64,000 nt of DNA, taken from positions 1-64,000 of the forward strand of contig VCJN01002362.1 in assembly GCA_006384855.1 (NCBI GenBank). Reading direction: 5' to 3'. Position numbers and translations under genes: made by a program. Shown here in pieces: positions 34,471 through 44,955 of the stretch (positions within the stretch are counted from its first letter, which is position 1; the number at the start of each line of letters is the position of its first letter). The notes beneath the pieces were generated by a model. It searched no databases, had not been told where the DNA came from, and saw only the letters and a program-made list of their open reading frames with translations. The stretch comes from Tetraselmis striata. Lineage: Eukaryota; Chlorophyta; Chlorodendrophyceae; Chlorodendrales; Chlorodendraceae.

Positions 34471-35588
34471 ATCGCCTAACAGACTCTTAGGCATGTGGTC
34501 TTATGTACGTGTCCTGGCCTCTAAGTCTCTGTCTAAGACTTGCTGACTCTTGGCCTCGGTTCCTATGACTCCAGTAGAAGTACGTCTCACAGTGCCATCG
34601 GCCCTATTGGCCGGCACTACACACGCGTGCGAGTTGCTTGGTTACTCGGCGTGACAGAGGTGTGTGTGTGTGTGGTCGATCGACGCGAAATACGTCAAGC
34701 ACTCCTCACCCTGTGCCGCACGACATGCCTCTCGCGAATGGACTACGAGTGCCCGCACGCGCGCATATGCGTACGCGTACGGTATCACGACACGACTCGA
34801 CGACGACGACGCGCAGTACCGACTGCTCGCATATGGCAACAAGCAAGCCAGTGCTGATCAGGCACGTTCGGTACGCTAATCGGTCGGTCGGTCGGTCGGT
34901 CGACAAGTCCAGGCAGTCGGTACGACGGGTTCACAGGAGGTAAAAGCAAGACGGGCGTCACGACGCAAACAACACAGGTGTAACCGCGACTCACCACTGT
35001 TGCTTGCTGCGCGATATCACTCGCAGCTCGACAGCAGGTTGTACTGCCCTTGATGGACAGCAATAGACGAGGCACGTGCAGGTGTGATGTGCACAGAGTC
35101 GAGGTGTTTGTGGTGTAGTAGCGTGGTTACAAGATGGGTGGGATGAGACGTTTGGAAAGCCAAAGAGTGGGCGGGCAGCGCGCCGACAGGATGCTAAAGC
35201 ATCCCGCGGGCGCGCGAGCCGACTAAGCCCCTAGGCCTTCCCACGCGCTATTGGTCTGCACGGGCGCCGTGGTTGGCGGCAGTTAGCCGTTGGTACGGGC
35301 CCTAGGTCTGTCGGTGGTTCTAGGTGTGAGAGCTGAGCGACAGACAGTTGGTCGTTGCGCCATGGGTGACTGCTCGCTTGGACATCAGGCATACACATAC
35401 AACGCAGTACTGCAAGTACTAAAATTGATACCCGTATGACAGGCGACGAGTATTCGCCGGTATGCCAAGTAAGCAAGTCCCCGTACGCGCGCATGCGTAC
35501 GCTGAAACGTTGTACGCTGTGACAATTGTCGCAGGAAAAAGAGAAATGGGGTGGTGATGGTAAACTGTCGGCGCCGCACTGCATACTC
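34471..35588 (-). repeat. 3' LTR (full length if the 62-bp segment is included)
   Basis: In element orientation the LTR would begin right after the G-rich polypurine tract at about 35588 and end at 34471. It is 1118 bases if the 62-bp segment (35527-35588) belongs to it. It contains a hairpin GGATGCTTTAGCATCC near 35191-35206, a CCAAT box near 35250, a 22-base sequence (35149-35170) complementary to the primer site, and a TGTAA (35131-35127) just downstream of that. These suggest that R begins near 35170 and the transcript is polyadenylated shortly after 35127. Its ends are not the usual TG...CA. Confidence 0.85.
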
Positions 35589-35600
35589 CCCCCCACTCAA
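35589..35600 (-). promoter_or_regulatory. Polypurine tract for plus-strand priming
   Basis: On the minus strand the sequence reads TTGAGTGGGGGG immediately before GAGTATGC, the start of the 62-bp segment. A purine tract at this place is what primes plus-strand synthesis in LTR elements. It is the main reason for assigning the 62 bp to the LTR. Confidence 0.65.
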
Positions 35601-35715
35601 CTCTACAGGTGTTGAGTCCAAGACGGAAGTGCGCGGCTGACGACATGAAGAAAAGACGATGATGACTGATGATTTGAAGATGGGTTGTAGGGTGGCAACA
35701 TATTATGCTGCAGCG

Positions 35716-38700
35716 TCAGCGGCGTAGTGGCGGCGCGCAGTCCGGGCATAGCCACTCCTCGCCAGGATGTAACTCTGCCTTGGCGCACGCCACATGCCAC
35801 ATGGCTTGGCACTTGTCACAGATGAGTCGTGGGGCTGCAATGCTGTCGCTGCCACAACCTTTGCATGCTGGCATGCCGCGGCCGTACCGCGCCGGCACAA
35901 GGTTGGACAAGTGGCACGGCGCGCAGTTGTCCATGTGCACTTGAATCTCGTTGCCATCGGATCCGGACAAACGCAGCCATCCGGACTCCAAGATCTCCAC
36001 AACACGCAGGATGGTGCGGGCGGTACGGACGTCCAGGGTGTTGAGCGGGGGCTGCGCCACGTAGACGTAGCTGCCGATCTCGAAGCGGTGGCGCCGAGGC
36101 TGCACATCGCCGCGCCGAACCTTGCGGTAGCGTACCACATCACGCTGTTGAGCTTGCAGCGCCCTCTCGAATGCCTTAGGCATGGCAGCCCTCAGCATAT
36201 CAGCCCGCTGTGTGATTAGGTTGATGACTGCAATGTCGTTGTCCATGTCGACCGGCTCCTCCAGTAGCGCGCGAACCTGGTCCGGTGCCACATGATCACG
36301 GCCAAACAGAAGAAAGTACGGGCTGTAGCCGGTTGTTGCTTGCTTGCTGACACGATAGCCAAACTCGATCACTGGCATCCACGAGTGCCAAGAGGCAGTG
36401 CCGAGGGTTGGCACAACTTTCCGAAGTGCCACCTTCAAGACTTGAACGATGCGCTCGGCCATGCCATTGGCTTGGGGATGCCCTGGCGGAATGTCCACGG
36501 GCTGAATGCCATGGCGCTCCAACTGCTCGCGGAACGCGCCTTGGTATTCAGTGCCATTGTCTGTGACGACCTCCACTGGTGCTCCATAACGGGCCAACAC
36601 GCGCTCATGGAACGCTTTGGCAGTCGTAGTCGCCTCGAGGTCGCGGACAGGCACCAGCTCGATCCACTTGCTGAAGTGCTCCACGATGACGATCACGTAC
36701 TTGTGGCCCTCGCTGCTAGTCGGCAGCGGTCCGGCTGAGTCCACGCTGAAGCGATAGAAGAGCCCAAACAGTGGCATGGGCTTGAGACGATCGTGCTTCT
36801 GGTTGAACGACGCTTTGACGCGATCGCAGGCGCGGCACTGCTTGACCATGGCGCCGACGTCTTTGTGCATGCCCGGCCATACAAAGTGGCGGGCCAACAC
36901 TTGGTAAGTGCGGTCCCGGCCAAGGTGGCCGATGCTGGCGTGCACTCGGCGAATCGCGTCCGGTCGCTCTTCAGGCTTGGGCACCTCACGGGCAGTGTCT
37001 CCAGTGTGCAGCCACACCTTGTCGTTGTGCCAGCTGTACTTGGCGCAGCGGCGCACAAGCTGCTGCCACACCTCCACTGACACGTCGGCTGGCGTGGTCT
37101 CACCTCGCAGGTAAGAGATAGCCACTGGGCTGCTCCACACGTCCCGGGTAGGCCAATGAAGCTCCTGGCTAGCGTAGACACCTGCCGTGAAGGCCATTGC
37201 GATACACTGTGTTGCAAACGCTGCGTGTGCCGAGGGTAGCGCGGGCGTCCTTCCAAGGCACTTGCTGGGTGAGCAGCCACCAAACATAGCCGACACATCC
37301 GCCATCGCGGCTGGCGACCTCCTCTGAGTGGCGATTGCAGTGGCGGTGCCGGCGGCTTCCGAGGTGGCCCTTACTGACTCCGCTGGCATTGGACGCCGAC
37401 TGAGCAAGTCCGGCACGGTGTTGTCCTTGCCCGGACGGTGCTTGATACTGAAGTCGTACTCCGCAAGGATGAGGCTCCACCTAGCAAGCTTGCCTCGCAG
37501 CCTTGCTGTCGTCCGCAGCCACTCCATGGCCTTGCAGTCAGTGATGAGCTGGAAGTGGTTGCCATACAGGTAGTAGCGGAAGCGTTGAACAGCCCACACG
37601 ACTGCGCCGACCTCTCCCTCGTAGCTAGACAGGTCTGCCTCCACTGGGGTGTTCATGCGCGACGCAAAAGACACGGCATACTCCACGCCATTGTCGTCCA
37701 CCTGCGAAAGGCACGCTCCTACTCCAGCTCGGGACCAATCGGTGTGCAGCACAAACGGGCGACGCCAATCAGGATGGCGCAGCACCGGCGCCGAAACCAG
37801 CATGGCCTTGATGGCGTCGAAGGATTGCTGCTCGGCTGCGCCCCATTTCCACGGCGCATCCTTCTTGGTCAACGCTGTCAAAGGTGCCTTCACAAGCGAG
37901 AAGCTCTCCAAGAAACGGCAGTAGTAGGTGGCCATCCCGAGGAAATGGCGCACATCACTGACATTCTTCGGCGCCGGAAGAGAGTTGATGGCCTCCACCT
38001 TGTCAGCCATAGGCTCCACGCCTGCGCCGCTGACAATATGACCAAGAAAGGTCACTCGTGACAGTCCGAGCCGTGTCTTGGGTGGAGAGACCTGCACTCC
38101 CCGGGCCTTGAGTCGATCAAACACAATGCGCACACGGCGCATGTGCTCCTGCTCATCGTCATGACTGAAAATCAGTACATCGTCCGCGAAGGCGACTGCG
38201 AAGTCCAAACCAGCGAGCGCTTGATCCACAACGCGCTGCCATGCTGCCACGCAGTTCTTGTGTCCGAAGGGCATGCGTTTGAAGGTTAGCAGCCGATTGC
38301 CTGCATGGAACGCGAGGCGTTGCTGCGCTGACAATCCATCGGGTCCGGACGGCTTATCCGACACTCGGCGCTGATGAAACGCCTTCGTGCAATCAGTCGC
38401 GGTGAATCGCGAAGCTCCCTCCATGCGCGTCATGAGCTCGTCCGCTGTCGGGCACGGGTATTGATCGCGGATGGTACGCTCGTTGAGCCCACGATAGTCC
38501 ACCGCATAGCGAAGATCGGTCCAGGCGCCATGCTCGTCCTTCTTCGGCGCCACGATGACTGGTGCAGCATAAGGGCTCTCGATCTCGCCCACGATGCCTG
38601 CCTTCTCCAACTTCTTGACCCAATCGTTAGCCCACTCTTGCTCTCGATGGGCAAGGTGATACTGGCGCTTGAAGACTGGGTTGTAGTCGACCAGCTGGAA

Positions 38701-41700
38701 GTCATAGGGCTCGGCGTCAACGGCGCGCAAGTCGTCCAGACCCCACGCGTACCAACCCGGGTCTGAGTCCATAAGTGCTGCGAAGCCCTCCTTGTCCTTC
38801 CAATCTGCCGATATCGCCCAGTGATGAGGCTGCTTGGAGTCCTTGGGGTTGATGAGCTTGCTCGTTACCTTCACCGTTGGGGATTCCTTACCGAGATGCT
38901 TCTCGTTGGCGTATGCGGCATAGCACTTCACGAGAGCTGCCTGGCTGCGTCGACTCCATCCGTCCGCTGCAGCTTTGTCGTCAACACCGTCCACATGTGA
39001 TGTGGCCCACGCAGGACGCTCTTGCGCTCCACCAAAGACATCTGCCATCAGTCCAGCGCCAGCACGCGAACCGACGCCAGCGGCGACGAAGCACGCGGGG
39101 CCCAAAAGGGCTAGCCACATCAGAAGTGTCAACGCCGCGCTGACAGTCTTGCGTCCGGTAGCAGCTCTACCACGACGGGGTCTTGGTTTGGCAGCCTTGT
39201 GATCGCCGGCAACAACTCGGGCTGTGTGGTCAGCTGCCAACACACGGCGCCGAGCCTTGGCGACCTCCCGCTCCGTCGCTCGAGTCGCTTGGCGCTGCTC
39301 CTCCAGCCAACGGCGCCCCGCCTTGGTCACTCGCGCTGCTGTGCGTGGGTTGTCAGGAGGTTTCACTCTAGTACCTTGCTTGAGGGTAGCCATGTTGATG
39401 GCATGCTCCATCTCTGCCTCCACGGCGGCAGCCGTTGAGCGGCGGAGCTCGTGCTGTGCGGCGCGCAGCTCTTGCGTGTTGACCAAATGATCTTCAACTG
39501 CTGCGCCGGCAGGGGCGTCCTTCTCAATCGTTGCTGCACAAACAGCTTGCAGCATATGTTGATGTCTGCGCTCATGCGCATAGGCGACAGCACACCGGTT
39601 CATGACCGACACCGACGTCGGCGCACAAACATTTCCGATGGCAATCACCATCTCCTCCTCAGAAAAGCCTAGCTCCTGCCGGGTGTAGAAGCCAGCATAG
39701 TCTCTGTCGAGAAGGCACGCCTCACGCATGACGGCTGATGACGGACGGTATTGCGGCGGGTCAATGCCGACAACCTCCACCATTCCTGAGCCGGGCGCCC
39801 CCCCAGGTCGGAGGCGCTGCGTCCGCGTGTTGGGCGTGCTGACTGACTTGGGCGCATAAATCATGCGCCGACCGGCAACGTTGAGCCCCCCCAGCAGTGT
39901 GCCTGGGCGTGTGGGCGTCGCCACTTGAGCGCGAAGCAGCCCACCGCTGCAACGCTCCACAATCTGCGCGTAGGTCTCGCGAGGCGGCCGCTCAAACTCG
40001 TGTTGCACAGCCTGGTAGTAGTGCTGAGTGAAGGTGTTGGTCCACCACAAAGCAGAGCGAAGAGAGGCGTCTCCGCATTTGTGGGCATGATGCGCGTTGG
40101 GCTCGCCAAAGACACGGGCCATGAAGTCGATGAACTCCTGCACCTCAGGGCTGCGCCGGCTCGGCGCAGCCGGTATCACGTTCTCGATAACGTATCCATA
40201 CTGCGCGGGAGCAGCCCAGTACTCCTTGACGCCTCGTGCCTTGGCCAACATGCAGTTGAGCTCGCTCATCGCCTCTGCCAACGGGACTATCACTCCAGTA
40301 CGCGCACCACGTAGTCCATGCTGAGTGCCCATCGATGACACGTCCTGACAGGGCGGCTCAGCGCGTAGCTCGTCCAGCTCCGGCAGGTGCCTCAGGATGG
40401 CTGGTGCTGTGATGTGCTCCACGTCATGCTCCAACTCGTCGCTAAGAGCGAAGCACTTCTCGAACGCATTGCGAGGAAGTTGCACGGGCCACCGCTGATG
40501 CATCCACTCAAGCTGTCGCAGCAGGCGCTGCCGATGAGCCACGCTCCGGAGCATACGATCCACGATCTGTATCAGCTCATAGTGGTACCCGTCGACGAGG
40601 TTGGTGAACAACACTGACAGCATGCCAGCGAACAAGAAGAGCCCTTGCTTGGCGCGTCCCTCCTTGCCTCCGGTCCGGTCGAGGTCGATGATGTAGGTCA
40701 GCTCCGGCGTCGAATGCGGCACGGCGCGCACGAGCGCCAAACGCTCCAGTGTGTGGCCGCTCAAGTGCAGCCGTCCGGCAGCTTGACGCTGCGTCCGGAG
40801 CTCCCTCCAGCCCGGTATCTCGTCCTCATGTTCCTTCAATGGCATTGCAGTGCCATCCTCCAGCTCCTCATCGTCTGATGGGCAGTCATGCTCCTGCAGA
40901 TTGTCGGCGCCGGGGCCCTCCGCGCGCAGGGCGTAACACGCGCCCGCGGCCAGTGGTTCGCTATCAAGCGTTGTTTCGACCTCCGGCTCCATCTGTGTCA
41001 TGATGGTGAGCTCCACATAGACATCGTCATCATCGCTGGAGTCCTCCATCAGGTCCGGCAGCTCCTCGTAGACATCGTCATCATCGCTGGAGTCCTCCAC
41101 CAGGCCCGGCAGCTCCTCATCGCTATCAGAGTCGACGTCCATGGGACTGGCGCGCAGGGTGAAGCATGACGCAATGACGTTGGCAACATGGTCGGGCACT
41201 TCCTCTACCCAACAGGGCACAAAGTCCTCCTCGCCATCTGAGTCGGCTACAAGCTCCGGTAGCTCAGCGTCGTCGTCCTGCTGCTCCAGCTGCACTGCAG
41301 CGTCGGCGCCCACGTTGTCCGGTTGCAGCTCGATCCGGCTGTTGAAGGAGAATGAAGAGGTCAGGTTGGCTGCGGCATCGGGCTCCTCCCCCCCCCCAAC
41401 TCCTGACGGCAGTCCGGGAGATGGGCCGTCCGATGCCAACACGGCCAGCGTTGCGTGCGGCAGCCTGCGCGGGACTTGGAGCTTGGGCATGTTGTGATGC
41501 TTCAGCGGCACATCGACGTGGCGGCTGAGATCGTGGGGATCTGGGCGGTATGAGGCAGTATGCCCCCCCACATCGATGACCATGCCAAGGTGTGCCATGA
41601 CGGATGTGCACAAGATGACATCTGGAAGATGATCGCCTTCGAGAATGGCGAACGATGGCCACTCAAACTTGCGCTCCCAATCAGTGTCCGGGTTGATCAC

Positions 41701-44568
41701 GTAGGAGATGCGCCCCACAAGGCGCTGCATCTCCATCTTGCCGCCAATGCCTTGCATGGACATGGACTGCAGCGTGGCGTCCGCCTCGCCCGGCTTCATG
41801 CGATCCACCACGCGCCGGTGCACACCGCTGTAGTCACAGCCGGTGTCTAACAAGGCCATAAGGATGCGCACGCCGCCAATGACGATGACGGTCAACTTGC
41901 AGTCCACGTAGAAAGCACTGTGGCGGTCATACTCCGGGTAGTCAGGGTATGCGCTGCGCTGCACCTCTCGCAACTGTTGAAGTTCCGAAGATGTCGCTGA
42001 CAGTTGGCGCCGAGACTCCAGAGGCTTGACGCCATGTTGCACCACGTCCACTGGATGAATGTTGGCTTGGGGCTCCGCTGATGGCAAGGACAGTGGCGGG
42101 ACACTGACGCGTGGGAGAGACAGACCATAGACGCTCTGCACGGCTGCGGCAAAGACGCGCGTCAAGTCGAGGTGCGTGTAGTCAACCCAGGTGAGCCGCG
42201 CTGTCGCCTCGAAGCGTCGGACGGCTTGCTGAAGCACCGTCTCCCATGCCACGGCCATGTGGTCACGAGTGTCAAGTCCTCCACGCAGTGCAGTGTTGCG
42301 TGCCTCCAACCACCTTGCAGCATGCTCGGGTGTCATGTCCGATACTACAGCAACGGGTAGACCAGGGAACTTGGCGTGCTGTAGCGCTGTGCGCAGGTGC
42401 TGCAGGAGCTGCTGATTGCGGATGTCCAACATGTCCGAGGTGATTGCTCCTCCTGCACGGCGGCCCTCGTAGGACGCAGGAGCCTCCTGCTCGACTGCCG
42501 GCTCAAAGCCTTGGGGCCGCTGCTTGGTGAGTTGCTCGCGTTGGGCGTCCCATCCGGGTTGGCGCATGCGAAGTTCAGGGTTCCGCGCCGATCCTGGAGG
42601 CAGCACTGCCGGGCGTCCACGCGGTCTTGGCACAGTCGACTCCGGCGTCCAGTCAGCTCCCACAGGTTGCGCACGACCTGGAGCTCCAAAGAAGACTTCA
42701 CGCAGCTCACGCACGGGCAGCTCCACACACGACGCTCCATGTAGCAAAGTGCCGTGATCGTCGGTGTCAACGCAATCCAGAAAGGGGTCTGGCACCTCCA
42801 CGGCCAAGCGCATGGCACCCGTAGCACCATGGGCAGCTTGAGACTTCTCGAGGATGCGAGAGAACATGGCCTCCAGGTCTGCCATTGTTGATGATGTCGC
42901 CGCTCCGTCAACATGGGCGTCGTGTCGCCCAGTGAGCATGTGTCCGGCTTTCCTCGCCAAGTCCATCTCGAGCTTGGACAGTCCGGTCTCCACGTCCATA
43001 GCCCATCCGCGTTGCTGTCCATAGGCAAGACGGCGCTCTCGCTCCCGCTGGTTGCGCTTCAGTCGTGCGATGAGCGTAGGGTCAGTGATTGGCTTGTCGC
43101 ACTCAGTAAAGTTATGAGCGCCGTCGCACCCAGCGTTCCAGCACGGTCCTCGTCCGCCTCCGGGTGCGCCTCCATCGCCGCGTCCACCGCCATGACCACC
43201 ACGGCCACCTCGGCCTGCGCCTCGGCCGCCTCCACGGCCGCCACGGCCACCAGCGGCGTCGTTGACATACATGGTTGAGCCGAACTTGTTGGCACACTCT
43301 CGGTAGTTGGCTCCGTGAAAGATGTCACGTCCACGCGCCTTTGTGCATGCCTCGCACAACGGGCGGATCTGGTGGGTGTCCTTCACGACGACAAGCTGCG
43401 CTCGCACACGACGTCCGTTGACCATGGTCCATGTGATGACCGGTTCTGGAGTGCTGGTGCCGTGCTGCCGTCCTCCACCAGCTGCCGGCGCCGATGCTCC
43501 AGTCAGTTCCGCGAAGTGTTGGGCAGCCGTCAAGGCCTCCGCCATTCGAATCTCATCCTTCCTCACGATGTCCTCATAGCGCTCCACCTCCGCAGCTATC
43601 TCGTCCAAGCGGTCCTCATGAGACTGGCGTAGAACAGCGATGTCCTTGAGCTGGTGGAAGCCAGCGTCGAGGGATTGCTTGAGCGCCGGAATAGAGCGCC
43701 ACACAGAGGTCATGACGTCGAACGCTTTCTGGTTGACCTTGTCCCACGTGAGGTCTGGTAGATGCGCCTTGAGCTCGCGAAGAGTCATCGCCAAGCTGGC
43801 AGGGGTCTCGCGGAAGCCCTCACGGGTGTAGGCGTCGTACCTAGTGCGCATCTTCGGCGCCTCATTGAACTTGGTCTCAAAGAGCTCCACGTAGCGTCGA
43901 TAGCGGAACTCGTGAAAGGCGTCCGCATCCTCGCGCGATGGCACTCTAATGCGTCCGGATGCAGGGTCGAAGCGGAGAGTTTGTTGTTGATAGCGTAGAG
44001 TGTCCTTCTGCCATTGATCGATGATGGGCCTGGTGACAGCGTTGATCTCGACGTACTCTTGAAGAAGCTGAAGGGAGTCTGCTGGGCTGAACACCCACTC
44101 CGGTCCGGTGCTCTCGCCCTCCGATGAACCAGCTCCGTCAGCCCTCGGGGCTGATCTTGGTGGCGCCTTGTTAAGCGCGTATGGCACCAACACGTTGGCG
44201 TTGAATGAACTGAACCACTCCGTCCATATTGAGGTAGCGCCGTCGAAGCGCTCATGGCGTGGTGTTGTCTCCTTGCGTAGACCACCGGCGATTGTCCGCG
44301 CGTCTTCTCGCTCCTCGTAGATGCGCTCCTCCGCTGCACTCAGGTCACCCATGATCTGATTGGGCGTGTAGTGCTGACTTCCAGGTGGTCGTCGTCTTGA
44401 TGGTGTTCCAGATCCTACGGCGCTGGGGTCTCCACCGCGCTGCGCCATGGCGTCACGGAGCGCTTGACGCAAGACGCGCTCCGGCTCCAATAAGGGTGCT
44501 GCCACAGGTGCTCCGGTACTCCTCGTGAAGCGTCGTCTGAGTTGGCGCGGGCTCTCTCCCTCTGACAT
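35716..44568 (-). CDS. Gag-Pol polyprotein with embedded cytosine-C5 DNA methyltransferase and C-terminal PHD finger
   Basis: A single frame of 2950 residues with no internal stop. In order: a helical gag-like region; a Gly/Arg-rich stretch and a CX4CX3HX4C zinc knuckle (C476 to C490); an aspartic protease (LLDTG, D908); an acidic region with 16-residue tandem repeats (about 1150-1190). A C5 methyltransferase spans about 1300-1660: motif I LFLFAG near 1313, motif IV PPCQD with C1407, motif VI ENV near 1458, motif X IGNVCAP near 1645. A basic coiled stretch and one hydrophobic segment (about 1805-1830) follow. Then RT (D2059, FADD near 2127-2130), RNase H (D2277), integrase with an HHCC zinc site from about 2543, D2610, D2670 and E2705, and a C4HC3 PHD finger (about 2902-2943). 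Every catalytic residue I checked is present, so it may be active. Confidence 0.96.
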   Translation of the reverse strand: MSEGESPRQLRRRFTRSTGAPVAAPLLEPERVLRQALRDAMAQRGGDPSAVGSGTPSRRRPPGSQHYTPNQIMGDLSAAEERIYEEREDARTIAGGLRKETTPRHERFDGATSIWTEWFSSFNANVLVPYALNKAPPRSAPRADGAGSSEGESTGPEWVFSPADSLQLLQEYVEINAVTRPIIDQWQKDTLRYQQQTLRFDPASGRIRVPSREDADAFHEFRYRRYVELFETKFNEAPKMRTRYDAYTREGFRETPASLAMTLRELKAHLPDLTWDKVNQKAFDVMTSVWRSIPALKQSLDAGFHQLKDIAVLRQSHEDRLDEIAAEVERYEDIVRKDEIRMAEALTAAQHFAELTGASAPAAGGGRQHGTSTPEPVITWTMVNGRRVRAQLVVVKDTHQIRPLCEACTKARGRDIFHGANYRECANKFGSTMYVNDAAGGRGGRGGGRGAGRGGRGGHGGGRGDGGAPGGGRGPCWNAGCDGAHNFTECDKPITDPTLIARLKRNQRERERRLAYGQQRGWAMDVETGLSKLEMDLARKAGHMLTGRHDAHVDGAATSSTMADLEAMFSRILEKSQAAHGATGAMRLAVEVPDPFLDCVDTDDHGTLLHGASCVELPVRELREVFFGAPGRAQPVGADWTPESTVPRPRGRPAVLPPGSARNPELRMRQPGWDAQREQLTKQRPQGFEPAVEQEAPASYEGRRAGGAITSDMLDIRNQQLLQHLRTALQHAKFPGLPVAVVSDMTPEHAARWLEARNTALRGGLDTRDHMAVAWETVLQQAVRRFEATARLTWVDYTHLDLTRVFAAAVQSVYGLSLPRVSVPPLSLPSAEPQANIHPVDVVQHGVKPLESRRQLSATSSELQQLREVQRSAYPDYPEYDRHSAFYVDCKLTVIVIGGVRILMALLDTGCDYSGVHRRVVDRMKPGEADATLQSMSMQGIGGKMEMQRLVGRISYVINPDTDWERKFEWPSFAILEGDHLPDVILCTSVMAHLGMVIDVGGHTASYRPDPHDLSRHVDVPLKHHNMPKLQVPRRLPHATLAVLASDGPSPGLPSGVGGGEEPDAAANLTSSFSFNSRIELQPDNVGADAAVQLEQQDDDAELPELVADSDGEEDFVPCWVEEVPDHVANVIASCFTLRASPMDVDSDSDEELPGLVEDSSDDDDVYEELPDLMEDSSDDDDVYVELTIMTQMEPEVETTLDSEPLAAGACYALRAEGPGADNLQEHDCPSDDEELEDGTAMPLKEHEDEIPGWRELRTQRQAAGRLHLSGHTLERLALVRAVPHSTPELTYIIDLDRTGGKEGRAKQGLFLFAGMLSVLFTNLVDGYHYELIQIVDRMLRSVAHRQRLLRQLEWMHQRWPVQLPRNAFEKCFALSDELEHDVEHITAPAILRHLPELDELRAEPPCQDVSSMGTQHGLRGARTGVIVPLAEAMSELNCMLAKARGVKEYWAAPAQYGYVIENVIPAAPSRRSPEVQEFIDFMARVFGEPNAHHAHKCGDASLRSALWWTNTFTQHYYQAVQHEFERPPRETYAQIVERCSGGLLRAQVATPTRPGTLLGGLNVAGRRMIYAPKSVSTPNTRTQRLRPGGAPGSGMVEVVGIDPPQYRPSSAVMREACLLDRDYAGFYTRQELGFSEEEMVIAIGNVCAPTSVSVMNRCAVAYAHERRHQHMLQAVCAATIEKDAPAGAAVEDHLVNTQELRAAQHELRRSTAAAVEAEMEHAINMATLKQGTRVKPPDNPRTAARVTKAGRRWLEEQRQATRATEREVAKARRRVLAADHTARVVAGDHKAAKPRPRRGRAATGRKTVSAALTLLMWLALLGPACFVAAGVGSRAGAGLMADVFGGAQERPAWATSHVDGVDDKAAADGWSRRSQAALVKCYAAYANEKHLGKESPTVKVTSKLINPKDSKQPHHWAISADWKDKEGFAALMDSDPGWYAWGLDDLRAVDAEPYDFQLVDYNPVFKRQYHLAHREQEWANDWVKKLEKAGIVGEIESPYAAPVIVAPKKDEHGAWTDLRYAVDYRGLNERTIRDQYPCPTADELMTRMEGASRFTATDCTKAFHQRRVSDKPSGPDGLSAQQRLAFHAGNRLLTFKRMPFGHKNCVAAWQRVVDQALAGLDFAVAFADDVLIFSHDDEQEHMRRVRIVFDRLKARGVQVSPPKTRLGLSRVTFLGHIVSGAGVEPMADKVEAINSLPAPKNVSDVRHFLGMATYYCRFLESFSLVKAPLTALTKKDAPWKWGAAEQQSFDAIKAMLVSAPVLRHPDWRRPFVLHTDWSRAGVGACLSQVDDNGVEYAVSFASRMNTPVEADLSSYEGEVGAVVWAVQRFRYYLYGNHFQLITDCKAMEWLRTTARLRGKLARWSLILAEYDFSIKHRPGKDNTVPDLLSRRPMPAESVRATSEAAGTATAIATQRRSPAAMADVSAMFGGCSPSKCLGRTPALPSAHAAFATQCIAMAFTAGVYASQELHWPTRDVWSSPVAISYLRGETTPADVSVEVWQQLVRRCAKYSWHNDKVWLHTGDTAREVPKPEERPDAIRRVHASIGHLGRDRTYQVLARHFVWPGMHKDVGAMVKQCRACDRVKASFNQKHDRLKPMPLFGLFYRFSVDSAGPLPTSSEGHKYVIVIVEHFSKWIELVPVRDLEATTTAKAFHERVLARYGAPVEVVTDNGTEYQGAFREQLERHGIQPVDIPPGHPQANGMAERIVQVLKVALRKVVPTLGTASWHSWMPVIEFGYRVSKQATTGYSPYFLLFGRDHVAPDQVRALLEEPVDMDNDIAVINLITQRADMLRAAMPKAFERALQAQQRDVVRYRKVRRGDVQPRRHRFEIGSYVYVAQPPLNTLDVRTARTILRVVEILESGWLRLSGSDGNEIQVHMDNCAPCHLSNLVPARYGRGMPACKGCGSDSIAAPRLICDKCQAMWHVACAKAELHPGEEWLCPDCAPPLRR

Positions 44569-44933
44569 GCGCCTTGCTCAGTGACCGCTCCCCCCCAATT
44601 GGCGCGCAGAAGTCTGGACTGAACAGGTTGATGAAGCGGTTGCCGACAAACGCGCTCCAGGCTGAGGTAACCACCACACGCGGCTCCTCTCAGCTCGTTG
44701 CACGCGTTGTAGGTGTAGGCGATGCCTCCTACGCGCGCCTTGCACAGTGCCTTGCCAACAATAGCGCAGAAGATCGGCGCCGATGAACGTTGCACTGTGA
44801 TGACTTGCTCCCTCCACTTGTGAAGACGTGGCTGACTGCAGGAGGTGAGGGCGTCCCCTGAACAACCTCGAGGTCAGCGTCTAAGTGGGGGTATTGGATG
44901 TGGGCGTTCAGGACTAAGACCACTTAGGAACAG
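44569..44933 (-). other. 5' untranslated leader of the retrotransposon
   Basis: This lies between the primer site and the polyprotein start. No long frame or homology is seen. It presumably carries packaging signals. Confidence 0.5.
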
Positions 44934-44955
44934 CCACTCTTTGGCTTTCCAAACG
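44934..44955 (-). promoter_or_regulatory. Primer-binding site, self-complementary to the LTR
   Basis: In element orientation these 22 bases start exactly at the 3' edge of the 5' LTR, the standard place for a primer-binding site. They do not begin with the TGG expected for tRNA priming. They are perfectly complementary, in RNA sense, to LTR bases 45655-45634 (and 35170-35149). Confidence 0.75.

Noticed and set aside
35829..44795. Many plus-strand frames opposite the retrotransposon
   Set aside because: They are shadows of the minus-strand polyprotein, whose domains are unmistakable.
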